Source: Fuerstiella sp. (GTDB lineage: Bacteria; Planctomycetota; Planctomycetia; Planctomycetales; Planctomycetaceae). From it: a stretch of DNA of 64,000 nt. The stretch spans positions 1-64,000 of the forward strand of contig JAKVAY010000051.1 of assembly GCA_022447185.1 (NCBI GenBank). Direction: 5' to 3'. The position numbers were made by a program, and so were the translations under genes. A model generated the notes under the pieces. That model was not told the DNA's origin. It was given only the letters and a program-made list of their open reading frames with translations, and did not search any database. How positions within the stretch are numbered: position 1 is the first letter of the stretch; every line of letters starts with the position of its first letter. Below are positions 46,733 to 57,215 of the stretch, one piece after another.

Positions 46733-49700
46733 TCATCGATTGAATAAAAATGACGGACTGTTTACCAGCGCCCAGGCGAGGTCCTGTGCCATGGTTTTTC
46801 GTCCGTCAGCCAGCTGTTTTTCGCTCAGCCTGGCAGCTCGTTCCAGACGTGCCAGCAGTGGATCCATTGCGAGAGGCTGGCTGACCAGTTGAAGTTCTTC
46901 TTCTCTCTCAATGATTCCGGAGTCTTTCGGCCGTGGTCGTTTGCTCTTTGCGATCGCCAGCACTCGTTTTTGACGTTCCGGGGATCTTCCGCGGAACCAG
47001 TCGTATAATTGATGCCTCTGATCCTCACTTCTTACGGAATCGACTATGGCCAAAATTCGGTCGATGTCCTGTGGCACACCGCGTAAGCTGGGATTTGGGT
47101 CATCGGTAATCGAAATGCGAAACCGTCCTATTGAATGGGACCGTTCTTTAAACAACTGTTCAAGCACGAACGTGAACACCACCGGTTCCGTGAGCTTCAG
47201 CGGATCATTCAGATGGAACAGTGCCGATTGTGACTGGCCCTCTGCACCCGAAATAGACCATCCATTGTCACTGTCATTCCGAACATTGTCGACGGCGTCT
47301 GTCACCGGGAACCCGTCCTGACTGAACGACGCTTCAGATTTACCGAATACAAGGTCTGTCGGAGGCTTCGCTGCGTCGGATGCGGGTGTCCATTGACCCG
47401 TGATTTCGGTCAGCACGATACTCCCGTCATCAGCGAAACCCGGCCCAAAGGAATCAATCGATTCATGTGGTAATACTTCCAGTCGTACTGCGGTGATGCG
47501 ACTGAGATTCACACCGGCCTTCATCGAATACTTGACCGGATTGGAGCTTCGACCGTCAGCCAGAACACTGTTGTCCGGAAGCTTTGTCAATCCGACATCA
47601 GTGTCAGTCGTGAGATCTGCAGCCTCCAGCGGGATCCATGTTGTGGACCTTAGATAATTTGACTCAAAACTCTTCAGTTCAACGGGCAGGGATTTGTCAT
47701 CATACGCTGTAAGCTCAGCTGTCAGTTGCGAGATCTCGTCCTGCTGCTGCTGTTGAATTTCCGCTTCTTTCGCAATTCGAAATGTTTCCAGATCCGCGGT
47801 TGCAGCAGCTATGGCTTCTTCCCGGGCCTTTTCCCGATGCTTCTGTCCGTCCGCTATCTGCTCGCGGTACTCGGCCAGGGTCTGCAAAAGCGCTTTGTGA
47901 TGTTGACTGGTGTCTGCACCGATTTCCAGGGTTGCCTGAATCTCTTCTTTGCGCGCCGGACGATTGAGAATTCGCAGGAAGATTTCGTTGATCACTTGTT
48001 CGTCATTGTCAGTTTTATCCAGAAGTTTTGTGATGGCGTTATTCGGATCGCTGATTGCACCGCTGACGGTTGGTCCGTTCATGAGCGCCATCACCGGGCC
48101 AAGCTGCAGGTCAGATGAGCGTTCGCATTCGCATGCACTTTCCCGAACAGGTCTTCCCAGGTTGGCCAGAAATCCATCCGGCAGTTTTGTGGCGGCATCT
48201 GCCAGGGCAGCGGCTCGCGTGCCTTCCGGAACTCCGGGGATATTCATTTTTGCACCGGTAACCGCATAGATGGTGTCATACAGTACTTCAGCCGGTAATC
48301 TTCTAGCTTTCGCATGTGAGAAGTTCAGATGGTCGTCTTCGTTCCATTCGTTGGTTGCCACGGACAGCTGGTAGGTGCGGCTGTTGACAATTTCACGTGT
48401 CAGATCCTGAACATTAAATCCTGATTCGACGAACCGGCTCGCGAGATATTCAAGGAGCTCCGGATTGGACGGTGGATTGCTGGCACGAACGTCGTCCAGC
48501 GGTTCGATCAAACCGGTGCCCAGCATGTAGCCCCAGATTCGGTTCACGTAGCCCTTAACGAAATAGTCGTTATCCGGTGCCGTGATCCAGCCGGCAAGTT
48601 GCTCCCGTCTTGATGCGGATTCCTCAGATGAAAATGTGACATCATAAGGGAATACCGGAGCTGTCACGTTCCCTGTGCGGTCGTGCGTGATTTCTCCATC
48701 CTCTTTATCGAAAACAACCTCGTACAGCGGTTTCGCTCCTTCAACGGCCGTTCCGCCGATCGTTGCATCACCACTCTGGTCATCTTTCTTCAGTCCGACC
48801 CGAGCAAAAAAAGCGGCCGTTTCGTAGTATTGGTCCTGAGTCCATCGCTCAAATGGATGATCGTGGCATTTATTACAGTTGAACCGAACCGCAAGAAACA
48901 GATGCGTCGTATTCTCCATGAGTGCATCGGGCTTGCGAAGGATCTTATAGTAGGACGCAGCCGGGTTATCTTTGCTGGAGCCTGTCGCTGTCAGGATCTC
49001 GCGACAGAACTGATCATACGGTGTGTTCTGTTCAACGTGTCCACGTATCCAGTCGCGAAAGGCTGTAGCTCCTTCCATTGCAAGGAACTTGCTGTTGACC
49101 TGCAGCAGATCCGCCCATTTGTTGGTCCAGTACGTGATGTAGGCTTCCGAACCGATCAGCTGGTTGACCAATTCGACACGTTTGACCTTCGTTTCTCGTT
49201 CATCTGCGAGGAATTCCTTCACCTGTTGTACGGTCGGTGGCAGACCGGTGAGGTCCAGGTAAATCCGACGTACATACTCGGCGTCGGTACACAGTCCTGA
49301 CGGACTGATTTTCAGACGCTCCCATTTCGCAGCGGTCAGTTCGTCAATTCGTCCCCAGCTTTGCGGCTGTTTCCATTCGAATCCCGTGCGGTCGCCCATG
49401 GCTGTAATGGTGGTTGCCGCATAGGCTCCCTCGAATCGAGCCAGTACGGGTGCCTCACCCCGTCGCAGCGTCGTCACGACACCGTCGAGATTGACGGCGG
49501 CAACGTCTGTATTTCCACTGCTGAGGAAAGACTCTGCCGTGACATCGTTTGTTGTTCCATCCGAATAAGTGGCAATGACGCGCATTTGCTGGCGAGCCCC
49601 GATGGTTTGCACAACCGGATTCTCCGGTTCCAGCTGAATTCCGACCACTCTGGTCGCGTCCGGGTCCAGTTTGGCACCTTCGGCAATCCATTGACGCAGG

Positions 49701-51826
49701 ATCTGGTAGTATCTGGAACCTGGGGTGGTGGGCTGGCCACCAACGTGTGGTACCGCCCCGGTCGCCTTAAGCAGCATCAGACTGTTGTCGGGTGAAGCCA
49801 GATTAATTCGTCGCGCCTTGAGATCGTCGGTCCAGGCACGGACATCATAAATCGGATCATAACCTCTGAGAGACAATTTGAAGCCTTCCTTGCCGTCTTT
49901 GGCTCCATGACAGGTGCCTGCATTGCAGCCGAGGCGGGAGATCACCGGCATTACGTCACGGACATAGCTGATTGGTTTCTTAGCGGTTGTTTCCTCTGCA
50001 ATCAGCGGCACCGCCTTGATGTGGTTACCAGTCTGTACAAGGATGGCTGCTGTTCCGTCACTCTGAGCCCTCAATTGTCCGGCAGCCGTGATTTGTCCAA
50101 CGTCAGCGGACAATGAGAACTGTGACATACGCGTCACATCGATTCGATCGCCGGTTTCCAGAATTCCGGTTACCAGCAGTTGCTGGTAACTCCACGGGCC
50201 ATTTAGTCGGGCAATCGGTGGCGATACTTCGATCGCAGTCAGTGGAAGGCCTTCCGGCAGTTTTTCATTGGATGACAGAGCATCCAGTTCTTTCACAGAC
50301 TCAGCAGCGGCGATCCCGGTAGAGTTGGAAGCACCAGGATCAACTTCAACGGGCAAAAGTTCCCGCATCGTCGATCCGTCTGTCGGATTGATGAACCGAA
50401 TGACTCCATCAGCACCGGCAGCGGCAATTGTTTTACCATCGGGAGCAAATCTGACCGCATAAACGGCAGTCGGAAGTTCGGCCTGTATGACAGTTTCGAT
50501 TCCTGCAGTCACGTAATTTTCATATGTGTTCCGCTCATCCTCGTTCCATCTGCGCGGCTGTTTCGCGAGGACCACTTTAAACTCGTCGCTGATGGAACTG
50601 TCGTATTCGCTCGTGTAGGTGAACACCTGGCCCTTGCCGTCGAGGCTGCTGGCGCACACGATCGTTCCGCCGTCTGCCGCGAAGTCAACTGAGTGAATTC
50701 GGCCTCGCATTGGAGGAAACCGTCGGACAAGATTGGCATCGTCGCCGATGACTCGTTTTGTCTGTCGATGCATCCGATAAATGCGCGGCGTTCCGTCGGA
50801 TCCGCCAACAAGGACCTCATCACGTTCTGGATGCCGGGCCACTGCTCCGATGCCGCCCTTGAGTGCCCCGGGAGTGATCGAAGTGACGTTGTCTATAAAA
50901 CGTTGAGTCGACAGATTGTAAAGTTTCGTGGTCATGTCACGACCGACGGAAACGAGATGCTGACCGTCCACAGAAAATACGGTGTCCAGCACCCAGTCGT
51001 TATGGGCTCCGTTGAAGAAAATCTGTTCACCGGATTTCGAATTGAATGCCCGCACGATCGAGTCAGTGCAGCCGACGGCAATCAACGAACCGTCCGGAGA
51101 CCAACTGGCTCCGTAGACCGTGTCATAAGTCAAAGGTAGTGAGAGGGTCAGTTGCTGATTTGCGATATCCCAGATCTGAACCTCGCCGGTTCGTTCGGGC
51201 AAACCACCCGTTACAGCCAGACGAGTTCCGTCGGGCGAGAAACTGACGGACTCGATACGGGCAGAAAGACCGATGAGTCGGGCAACCAGTCCACTGCCAT
51301 CCGCCCGGTGAATCAAAACTTCATGAAATCCCGACACGGCCAGCAGCGTTCCATCCGGAGAGTAATCCAGAGACGTCACAATGGGCTGTCGGGAATAAAC
51401 CGGAGGATGGTCAACATCGTATTTTTCTTTTGCGTTATCCGGCGTATCGTCCGTCGCACCGGCCGTAATCCATTTGCGAATCAAATCCAGGTTCGGCTGT
51501 GAGAGTGGTGCCTTCCCTTTGGGCATCGCCGCTTCTCCATCAGCGGGCGTGATGAGATCCATCAGGAAACTTTCATTCGGTTTTCCCGGGACAATCGCGG
51601 CAGACTCCGACTCACCACCGGCAAGCAATCTGACGAAGTCCGTCATGACGTATTCACCACTTTGCTTCGCAGGCTGGTGACATCCCTGACAATGATTCTG
51701 AAAGATGGGACGAATTTGTCTGTAGTAACTCACGTTATCGTCCGCAGCCGCCGTCAGGGACGTCAGGCTGGCGAAAACAACGATGAATGCGAAGTGACGT
51801 TGGCGCATGGTAAGTCGAATCATCAT
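46733..51826 (-). CDS. Giant PSD1 cytochrome / WD40 / Ig-like / DUF1549 / DUF1553 protein
   Basis: A 1697-residue secreted protein (signal within residues 1-30 if ATG 51826 is used; TTG 51862 and ATG 51808 are alternatives, none with a good ribosome-binding site). In order: PSD1 heme motif C-Q-G-C-H at about 46-50; WD40 repeats (~140-500); an Ig-like Big_2-type segment (~530-600); a C-x4-CH segment in C-N-A-G-T-C-H (~634); a second Ig-like segment (~735-810); DUF1549 with N-C-N-K-C-H-D-H-P-F-E-R-W (~980); DUF1553 with the C-E-C-E-R-S motif (~1230); a Gln-rich coiled coil (~1330-1365); an inserted beta-rich domain (~1385-1590); and the usual N-S-P-S-F-L-F-N-R end. Probably an envelope multi-heme-like protein acting with the DUF1501 protein; function unknown. 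Confidence 0.88.
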   Translation of the reverse strand: MMIRLTMRQRHFAFIVVFASLTSLTAAADDNVSYYRQIRPIFQNHCQGCHQPAKQSGEYVMTDFVRLLAGGESESAAIVPGKPNESFLMDLITPADGEAAMPKGKAPLSQPNLDLIRKWITAGATDDTPDNAKEKYDVDHPPVYSRQPIVTSLDYSPDGTLLAVSGFHEVLIHRADGSGLVARLIGLSARIESVSFSPDGTRLAVTGGLPERTGEVQIWDIANQQLTLSLPLTYDTVYGASWSPDGSLIAVGCTDSIVRAFNSKSGEQIFFNGAHNDWVLDTVFSVDGQHLVSVGRDMTTKLYNLSTQRFIDNVTSITPGALKGGIGAVARHPERDEVLVGGSDGTPRIYRMHRQTKRVIGDDANLVRRFPPMRGRIHSVDFAADGGTIVCASSLDGKGQVFTYTSEYDSSISDEFKVVLAKQPRRWNEDERNTYENYVTAGIETVIQAELPTAVYAVRFAPDGKTIAAAGADGVIRFINPTDGSTMRELLPVEVDPGASNSTGIAAAESVKELDALSSNEKLPEGLPLTAIEVSPPIARLNGPWSYQQLLVTGILETGDRIDVTRMSQFSLSADVGQITAAGQLRAQSDGTAAILVQTGNHIKAVPLIAEETTAKKPISYVRDVMPVISRLGCNAGTCHGAKDGKEGFKLSLRGYDPIYDVRAWTDDLKARRINLASPDNSLMLLKATGAVPHVGGQPTTPGSRYYQILRQWIAEGAKLDPDATRVVGIQLEPENPVVQTIGARQQMRVIATYSDGTTNDVTAESFLSSGNTDVAAVNLDGVVTTLRRGEAPVLARFEGAYAATTITAMGDRTGFEWKQPQSWGRIDELTAAKWERLKISPSGLCTDAEYVRRIYLDLTGLPPTVQQVKEFLADERETKVKRVELVNQLIGSEAYITYWTNKWADLLQVNSKFLAMEGATAFRDWIRGHVEQNTPYDQFCREILTATGSSKDNPAASYYKILRKPDALMENTTHLFLAVRFNCNKCHDHPFERWTQDQYYETAAFFARVGLKKDDQSGDATIGGTAVEGAKPLYEVVFDKEDGEITHDRTGNVTAPVFPYDVTFSSEESASRREQLAGWITAPDNDYFVKGYVNRIWGYMLGTGLIEPLDDVRASNPPSNPELLEYLASRFVESGFNVQDLTREIVNSRTYQLSVATNEWNEDDHLNFSHAKARRLPAEVLYDTIYAVTGAKMNIPGVPEGTRAAALADAATKLPDGFLANLGRPVRESACECERSSDLQLGPVMALMNGPTVSGAISDPNNAITKLLDKTDNDEQVINEIFLRILNRPARKEEIQATLEIGADTSQHHKALLQTLAEYREQIADGQKHREKAREEAIAAATADLETFRIAKEAEIQQQQQDEISQLTAELTAYDDKSLPVELKSFESNYLRSTTWIPLEAADLTTDTDVGLTKLPDNSVLADGRSSNPVKYSMKAGVNLSRITAVRLEVLPHESIDSFGPGFADDGSIVLTEITGQWTPASDAAKPPTDLVFGKSEASFSQDGFPVTDAVDNVRNDSDNGWSISGAEGQSQSALFHLNDPLKLTEPVVFTFVLEQLFKERSHSIGRFRISITDDPNPSLRGVPQDIDRILAIVDSVRSEDQRHQLYDWFRGRSPERQKRVLAIAKSKRPRPKDSGIIEREEELQLVSQPLAMDPLLARLERAARLSEKQLADGRKTMAQDLAWALVNSPSFLFNR

Positions 51827-53027
51827 TGAGAATGAGAAATCGGAGGACGATGGAGGTATCAAACGGCGAGACTAAAGTCGGTACTCAGTATTATCCGTCC
51901 GACAGCAACAGGATGCATGAGAAAACACAAAAATTCATCCTGTAATTTTACACCACTGACGTTGACCTGCAACCAGCCGGTCGGGTTATGCGCTATGTGG
52001 CGGGTGCATCCGTTGTTCGGGGCTCCGGTTGACGCCAATTCAGGAGTTTCTTGACAGTGTCACACTGTACGGATGCTCATTGCTGGATATTCGGTCGTCA
52101 CTCGCGTTTCGATCGGAGTTGCTGAATCATTTTTGATTGAGTGTGACTGCTGGTGATCGCCCGTCTTTCATATGAGGTGCGGTTTTGGCAGACAATCCAA
52201 ATGTAGTGACGTTTTTGAGCATGAGTTGCCGTCTTCCATTTGTCCGACGGCATCGGTTCGGGGATCAACTTAAATTATGTCGCAAACCGTGAATTCTGGG
52301 CCTCAGTTCCCCTAAAATCGCATTGTGCCGGGCGAAGGAATCGAATCCAGCTCTGCGGATGGTCCCTTCGTTCGATGATGAGCTGTACATGTCAATCCGG
52401 ATGCGGGCTGATGTGTTCCATTCCCGTCGACGAGCTCAGGGGTGAACGACTGTTGGTAACGTCAGTGGTATGGGTGCCTGTTCCAACTCGTGCCCATCCG
52501 GACGATGTGCCTGCTCATTCGTTTCAGGAGGCAGTCTGACTTCCACGTCGTTTATCGAATCATGCAGGGTCGATCTCAGCAGATCCATCTTTGACAAGAT
52601 ACCAGACTCTTCGACCTGGTGTTGGTGATGTTGTATCCAGCTGCGGACACCGTCCTTGCAGTTGATCCCGGATTGGTTCACGAATGTGACGATACTCAGA
52701 GTCGCGGGGTATGTTGTACTGACTCAGTTGTTGCGCACGGTGTATGTCGTTTTTTTTCCGTTTTTCACAAGTAGCATTTTGCATACGATTGACCGAAAAT
52801 AATGATGCCGGAGAATTCGCTTTGGACGTTGGGAATGTCATCAAATTCGCAAAGCTATGTCGTCGATGCGATGTCACAAACGTGATAAAGTGAGCTGAGA
52901 TTTCAGCTGGAAGTACGTCGTGCGACGCGCTCTGTGCAACATTGCAGCAATCTTGATCCCGACGTCTTCCTTCAATGTCGCATAACGATAAAATTCCTGG
53001 CCTCGCGTAACATTTGGGAGTCATTTC
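51827..53027. other. 1.2 kb coding-poor divergent gap
   Basis: Between the giant minus-strand gene and the plus-strand rhodanese gene. Frames at 52240-52539 (plus) and 52560-53042 (minus) lack starts, ribosome-binding sites and protein-like composition. CAGTGT-C-ACACTG at 52055-52067 is a small palindrome following TTGACA-like sequence. A T8 run lies near 52749. I see no tRNA or known RNA. Promoters for both flanking genes should be here. Confidence 0.5.
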
Positions 53028-53414
53028 GTGGGCAAAGCTCATTCAGGCCGTTTTTTAAAAATCGTCGACCTCGCTCGAGGTAAAATTCGCGAGTGCACTG
53101 TTCAGGATGTTGCTGAGCGAAAAAAGGCGGGTAATGATTTGACGCTGCTTGATGTTCGGGAAGAAAGTGAGTTTGCGAAAGGACATATTCCGGGTGCGGC
53201 CCACCTTGGTAAAGGTGTGATCGAGCGCGACGTTGAAGAGAAATTTCCCGACACCAACACAGAAATTGTCCTCTACTGTGGAGGCGGATATCGCTCGGCG
53301 CTTGCAGCTCTGAACCTGCAGTTGATGGGATACACCAACGTGATTTCCATGGACGGTGGATTTCGGGGCTGGAAGGAAGCCAGTCAGCCTGTCACAGTCC
53401 CTGGTTCGGACTAG
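53028..53414 (+). CDS. Rhodanese-domain sulfurtransferase
   Basis: A 128-residue single-domain rhodanese. The catalytic Cys is C84 in the loop C-G-G-G-Y-R-S, with the preceding L-Y-strand; L-L-D-V-R-E-E-S-E-F-A-K-G-H-I-P-G-A at residues 40-57 is the CDC25/rhodanese N-terminal pattern. Start GTG 53028 has GGGAG seven bases upstream. It is cytoplasmic and may transfer sulfane sulfur. About 160 bp separate it from the oxidoreductase gene that follows. Confidence 0.9.
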   Translation: MGKAHSGRFLKIVDLARGKIRECTVQDVAERKKAGNDLTLLDVREESEFAKGHIPGAAHLGKGVIERDVEEKFPDTNTEIVLYCGGGYRSALAALNLQLMGYTNVISMDGGFRGWKEASQPVTVPGSD

Positions 53415-53576
53415 ATCCGGATGAGGGCAACACCCGGCAGATTGCCCGACTGCACTGACGGCCTCAAGTTACGTTGTCGTATCAAAATACGGATCATTCA
53501 AACTGTTCGCTGTAGTTGCGTTCGATTGCAGCGAGTTCATGATTGCCCGAATTCACCAGACTCAGTTGACCGGACG

Positions 53577-55004
53577 ATGCCCAGGGATTTTCTAAAGGAT
53601 GCACAAAGCGAGTACGACGTCGTCGTGATCGGCAGCGGTCTGGCCGGATTGACGAGCGCCAACATTCTTGCGAGACAGGGTTATTCGGTACTGCTGCTGG
53701 AACATCACTACCAGCTGGGTGGAATGGCTACCTGGTTCAAACGGCGCGGTGGACATATCTTCGACATTTCGCTGCACGGGTTTCCGGTTGGGATGATCAA
53801 GAGCTGTCGCAAGTACTGGACAAAGGAAATCGCGGATTCGATTGTGCAGCTCAATGGGATCCGCTTTGAAAATCCTCAGTTCTCCGTGAAAACAACGTTC
53901 GACCGCGAAGATTTTACCAGAATTCTTACGGAAAAATTCGCAGTCCCTCCGGAGGCAATTCACGGGTTCTTCGAGACTGTGCGCGGAATGAATTTCTACG
54001 ATGATCAGGGCAGGACAACGCGCGAACTGTTTGATGAATTTTTCCCTGGCCGTGATGATGTTGTTCGACTGTTGATGGAGCCCATTACCTACGCAAATGG
54101 TTCGACGCTTGACGATCCGGCAATTACGTACGGGATTGTCTTTAGTAATTTCATGCACAAGGGGGTATTCACTTTTGAAGGTGGTACCGATGCGCTTGTT
54201 GGCAGGATGAAAGACGAACTGCTGGCCAATGGAGTTGATCTGCGAATTCGCACACTTGTGGAGAAGATTGAAATCGATGCAGCGCAGCAGGTCCAGGCCG
54301 TTGTTGTGAATGGTCGTCGGATCGGTTGTCGTGCCGTTGTCAGTAATGCCAACATCCGGTCAACAATTCTGGATCTGATCGGCCCTGAGCACTTTGATGC
54401 CGATTTTATTGCAGACACGCGCGCTGTACGACTGAACAGCAGCAGTTGCCAGGTCTACATGGGACTGAAGCCTGGAGAGGGGTTTGATGAAAGTGTTGGC
54501 GATCTGCTGTTTCACTCTGAACATTCCGGATTCGACATCGAAGCAATGCTGAGTATGAATGTGAGCAGTCGGACTTTCAGTTTCTACTACCCGCAAACCC
54601 GCCCGGGAAGTGATCGCTGGTTGATTGTGTCCTCGACCAATGCCAACTACCGCGACTGGGCCGATCTTTCTGATGAAGATTACAGGGCGGCCAAACATGA
54701 TTTGGAACAGACAACACTGGACTGCCTTGAACAGTATGTTCCGGATATTCGATCCAAAATTGATCACATCGAAGCAGCCACGCCCAGGACGTTCGAACAT
54801 TACACGCGTCACGTGGCAGGATCCTCTTTCGGTACCAAGTTTGAAGGGCTCAAGGTTAGTCAGAGCCTTCCCAGACAGATTGGTGGCCTGTTTCATGCCG
54901 GGTCGGTGGGCATCATCATGTCCGGATGGCTGGGAGCCGTGAACTATGGCGTGATCGTCAGCAATGAAGTCGACAAACTGCTCGCATCGCAATCGTCCGT
55001 ATAG
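53577..55004 (+). CDS. Phytoene-desaturase-like FAD oxidoreductase
   Basis: A 475-residue FAD-dependent enzyme of the CrtI/carotenoid isomerase-like group. [12 protein letters not shown] at residues 13-24 is the dinucleotide-binding loop, with E-x-x-x-x-L-G-G-M-A at the end of the next strand. The middle has E-G-G-T-D-A-L-V and the C-terminus ends in [15 protein letters not shown], the FAD-contact block of phytoene desaturases. ATG 53577 is chosen because similarity starts there; the frame is open from 53421. It may act on carotenoid or other isoprenoid substrates; no carotenoid cluster surrounds it. Confidence 0.82.
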   Translation: MPRDFLKDAQSEYDVVVIGSGLAGLTSANILARQGYSVLLLEHHYQLGGMATWFKRRGGHIFDISLHGFPVGMIKSCRKYWTKEIADSIVQLNGIRFENPQFSVKTTFDREDFTRILTEKFAVPPEAIHGFFETVRGMNFYDDQGRTTRELFDEFFPGRDDVVRLLMEPITYANGSTLDDPAITYGIVFSNFMHKGVFTFEGGTDALVGRMKDELLANGVDLRIRTLVEKIEIDAAQQVQAVVVNGRRIGCRAVVSNANIRSTILDLIGPEHFDADFIADTRAVRLNSSSCQVYMGLKPGEGFDESVGDLLFHSEHSGFDIEAMLSMNVSSRTFSFYYPQTRPGSDRWLIVSSTNANYRDWADLSDEDYRAAKHDLEQTTLDCLEQYVPDIRSKIDHIEAATPRTFEHYTRHVAGSSFGTKFEGLKVSQSLPRQIGGLFHAGSVGIIMSGWLGAVNYGVIVSNEVDKLLASQSSV

Positions 55005-55024
55005 ACACATTGTCGGTTGAAAGC

Positions 55025-55807
55025 CTAAAACGGAAACTGCTGATCCATTGGTGATGCTGCAAGCTGAACCAGGAATTCGGACAGTCGTTCCACGATGACC
55101 TTCATCAGCGCCTCACCTTTTTCAGCAGTCGCCGGATGTGGATTGCCCGATCCTGTATTACTTGTCAGCAGATGCCAGGGCCGGGTAATACTTACCCAGT
55201 TCCGATTGACAGCATCGAACCGCGTTGAATTCACCGCTCCGTCGTCAGCGGCAACGGTCCCGTCCTCGTTCCTGCGAATCAGGTGCTTGAAAAAGGCAAG
55301 CCCGAGTGCGGTTTCCATTTCGCCAGCGTGGTCGCCGGGTTCCTCAAATAACTCTTTTTGAATGTCATGTGTGATGCCGCGAAACCAGTCGCAAAGGAAC
55401 AGCTGCACGGGCGTCCTGCCGTGGAATTCGCGCAGCACAGGCTTGAATTCATTCCCGCCGTGACTGTTGAGAATTACGAGTTTTAAAATTCCGTGACCGG
55501 CGAGGGAATCGATCAAATCACGAATGACCATTCCCAGCGTTGTTGGATTGACATTCATAGAAAGCCGGCATCGTGACTGGTTGGTTTCGGTGCCATAAGG
55601 AATCGCAGGCAACAGAATGGCGCGAGCTCCTCTGTTCCAGGCAGCTTCACAGACGCGGCTGCCGATTGCTTCCGACTCCAGTGTGTCGGTTCCGTACGGC
55701 ATATGCAGGTTATGGGGTTCAGTGGCGCCCATGGGCAGCACTGCCACCTGATACTCGCAGTCTTTGACGTGGTGGTAATTAGTTTCAGCGAGTATCCAGG
55801 GACGCAT
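55025..55807 (-). CDS. Creatininase-family amidohydrolase
   Basis: A 260-residue protein of the creatininase/MftE family. The N-terminal block V-L-P-M-G-A-T-E30-P-H32 and D41 supply metal ligands, followed by the central N-S-H-G-G-N and the later G-D-H-A-G-E-M-E-T with the last Glu ligand. Family members hydrolyse cyclic amides or peptide bonds. ATG 55807 is preferred to the longer frame starting at 55882, which adds an Arg-rich unlikely extension. It converges with the FAD oxidoreductase with only a 20-bp gap. Confidence 0.85.
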   Translation of the reverse strand: MRPWILAETNYHHVKDCEYQVAVLPMGATEPHNLHMPYGTDTLESEAIGSRVCEAAWNRGARAILLPAIPYGTETNQSRCRLSMNVNPTTLGMVIRDLIDSLAGHGILKLVILNSHGGNEFKPVLREFHGRTPVQLFLCDWFRGITHDIQKELFEEPGDHAGEMETALGLAFFKHLIRRNEDGTVAADDGAVNSTRFDAVNRNWVSITRPWHLLTSNTGSGNPHPATAEKGEALMKVIVERLSEFLVQLAASPMDQQFPF

Positions 55808-56230
55808 TGATGGTTCCATACGGGTTGCAGCGCGTTGTGCCGAATTATTACTGCGGCAACCGTGCGGGAGCACGCGTTTCACGGTCCCGCAAACCGAAAG
55901 CGCGGCGCCTCGTGCCTGCAGTTCCAGACAATAGTCCAGTCGAGTCTACCGCGTTCACCTTTGGGCGGAAACTACAGAATATCTGCCGACTTCTGACCGA
56001 CTGCAGGATTCCTGCAACGGTGTATAAAAAATTCATCCGGACAACTACCATGGATGGGCCCCTTCATCGCTGTTGCAGTACGCACGACCATGTCCGACGG
56101 CATGATTCACTGCAGATGCTGCCGTCTTCTGCGAGTGACCGGCGTTACCAGCCGGCGACTGACAAGACGATAAATCGCCACTGATCCACAATCCATCTTT
56201 TGATGTGACATCTGTTTCTGCGGGAATCAA
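55808..56230. other. Divergent intergenic region
   Basis: About 420 bp between the divergent creatininase-family and MBL genes. GCAGGATTCCTGC near 56003 is a small palindrome. I see no gene or RNA and cannot assign promoters. Confidence 0.35.
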
Positions 56231-57082
56231 ATGATGAATCAAATCACGATCGGCGATTTCGAACTTTCCGTGATCAGCGGAGGTACAATGCGTGCGGATG
56301 GTGGGAACATGTTCGGTGTCGTGCCACGCGTCCTCTGGGCGCGCATCTGTCGACCCGACGATGAGAATCGCATCTCAATGGATACGAATTGCCTGCTGGT
56401 GAGAACGCCTGATTCACTGGGGTTGATTGACACCGGCTACGGCGACAAAGCGCCGGAGAAAATACGCCGTCGCAACTGCATGGAAGACGGTGCACCACTG
56501 TTGCAGAACCTGAATAATGTCGGAGTCTCTGCCGATGATCTCGACTGGGTGATTCTGACTCATCTCCACTTCGACCACGCTGGAGGCGCGACTACGGTAG
56601 ACGACAGCGGTAATCTTCAGCCGGTCTTCCGGCGTGCCCGTCACTTCGTTCAGCAGTTCGAATGGGATGATGCCCTTTCAGGGCGTGCGGAATTCGCTGG
56701 TGCGTATCATTCTGATGATTTTCTGCCACTGCAGAACTCAGACCTGCTGACGCTTGTCAACGAAGAACATGAGATCGTTCCCGGCATCACTACCTGCCGA
56801 ACGGACGGTCATACACGAGGGCAACAGTTAGTTCGGCTGATCTCCAAAGCTCAAACCGCCGTGTATGTAGCTGATCTGTGTCCTACCTCAGCACATCTGC
56901 GTAAGAACTGGACGATGGCTTATGATCAGTTTCCGTTGACGACTCGACGAACCAAACCGGAAATTCTGGGCGAGATTGCAGACCAGCATCAGATTATGAT
57001 TTTGCCGCACGATCCCGATGCAAAGATTGTACGTTTGCAGCGCAGCGAGCGAACCGAATTCGAGGTGTTGCCTCCGGTCTGA
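56231..57082 (+). CDS. MBL-fold metallohydrolase
   Basis: A 283-residue metallo-beta-lactamase-fold hydrolase. The metal motif is H111-L-H113-F-D115-H116 in I-L-T-H-L-H-F-D-H-A-G-G; further ligands are in D-G-H-T-R-G, V-A-D-L-C and the terminal L-P-H-D. The layout (N-terminal M-D-T-N-C-L-L-V-R-T, then G-L-I-D-T-G) is like quorum-quenching lactonases and glyoxalase-II-like hydrolases. The start is the first of two tandem ATG codons, with GGGA upstream. The substrate is not known. Confidence 0.88.
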   Translation: MMNQITIGDFELSVISGGTMRADGGNMFGVVPRVLWARICRPDDENRISMDTNCLLVRTPDSLGLIDTGYGDKAPEKIRRRNCMEDGAPLLQNLNNVGVSADDLDWVILTHLHFDHAGGATTVDDSGNLQPVFRRARHFVQQFEWDDALSGRAEFAGAYHSDDFLPLQNSDLLTLVNEEHEIVPGITTCRTDGHTRGQQLVRLISKAQTAVYVADLCPTSAHLRKNWTMAYDQFPLTTRRTKPEILGEIADQHQIMILPHDPDAKIVRLQRSERTEFEVLPPV

Positions 57083-57215
57083 ACAGATGACAAAGACAAG
57101 GCCGACAGACATCACATGTGTGTCTTCCGGCAAACCAGTCGGATGTGTCGCAGTAATTCATTAAGAGGACGAGCACGATCTCCAGGACAATCGGTCCGGA
57201 CGCTGAATCGCTGCG

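Noticed and set aside
52560-53042. Minus-strand open frame of 160 codons in the 1.2 kb gap
   Set aside because: No start signal, irregular composition, and it overlaps the start of the rhodanese gene, which has a good ribosome-binding site.
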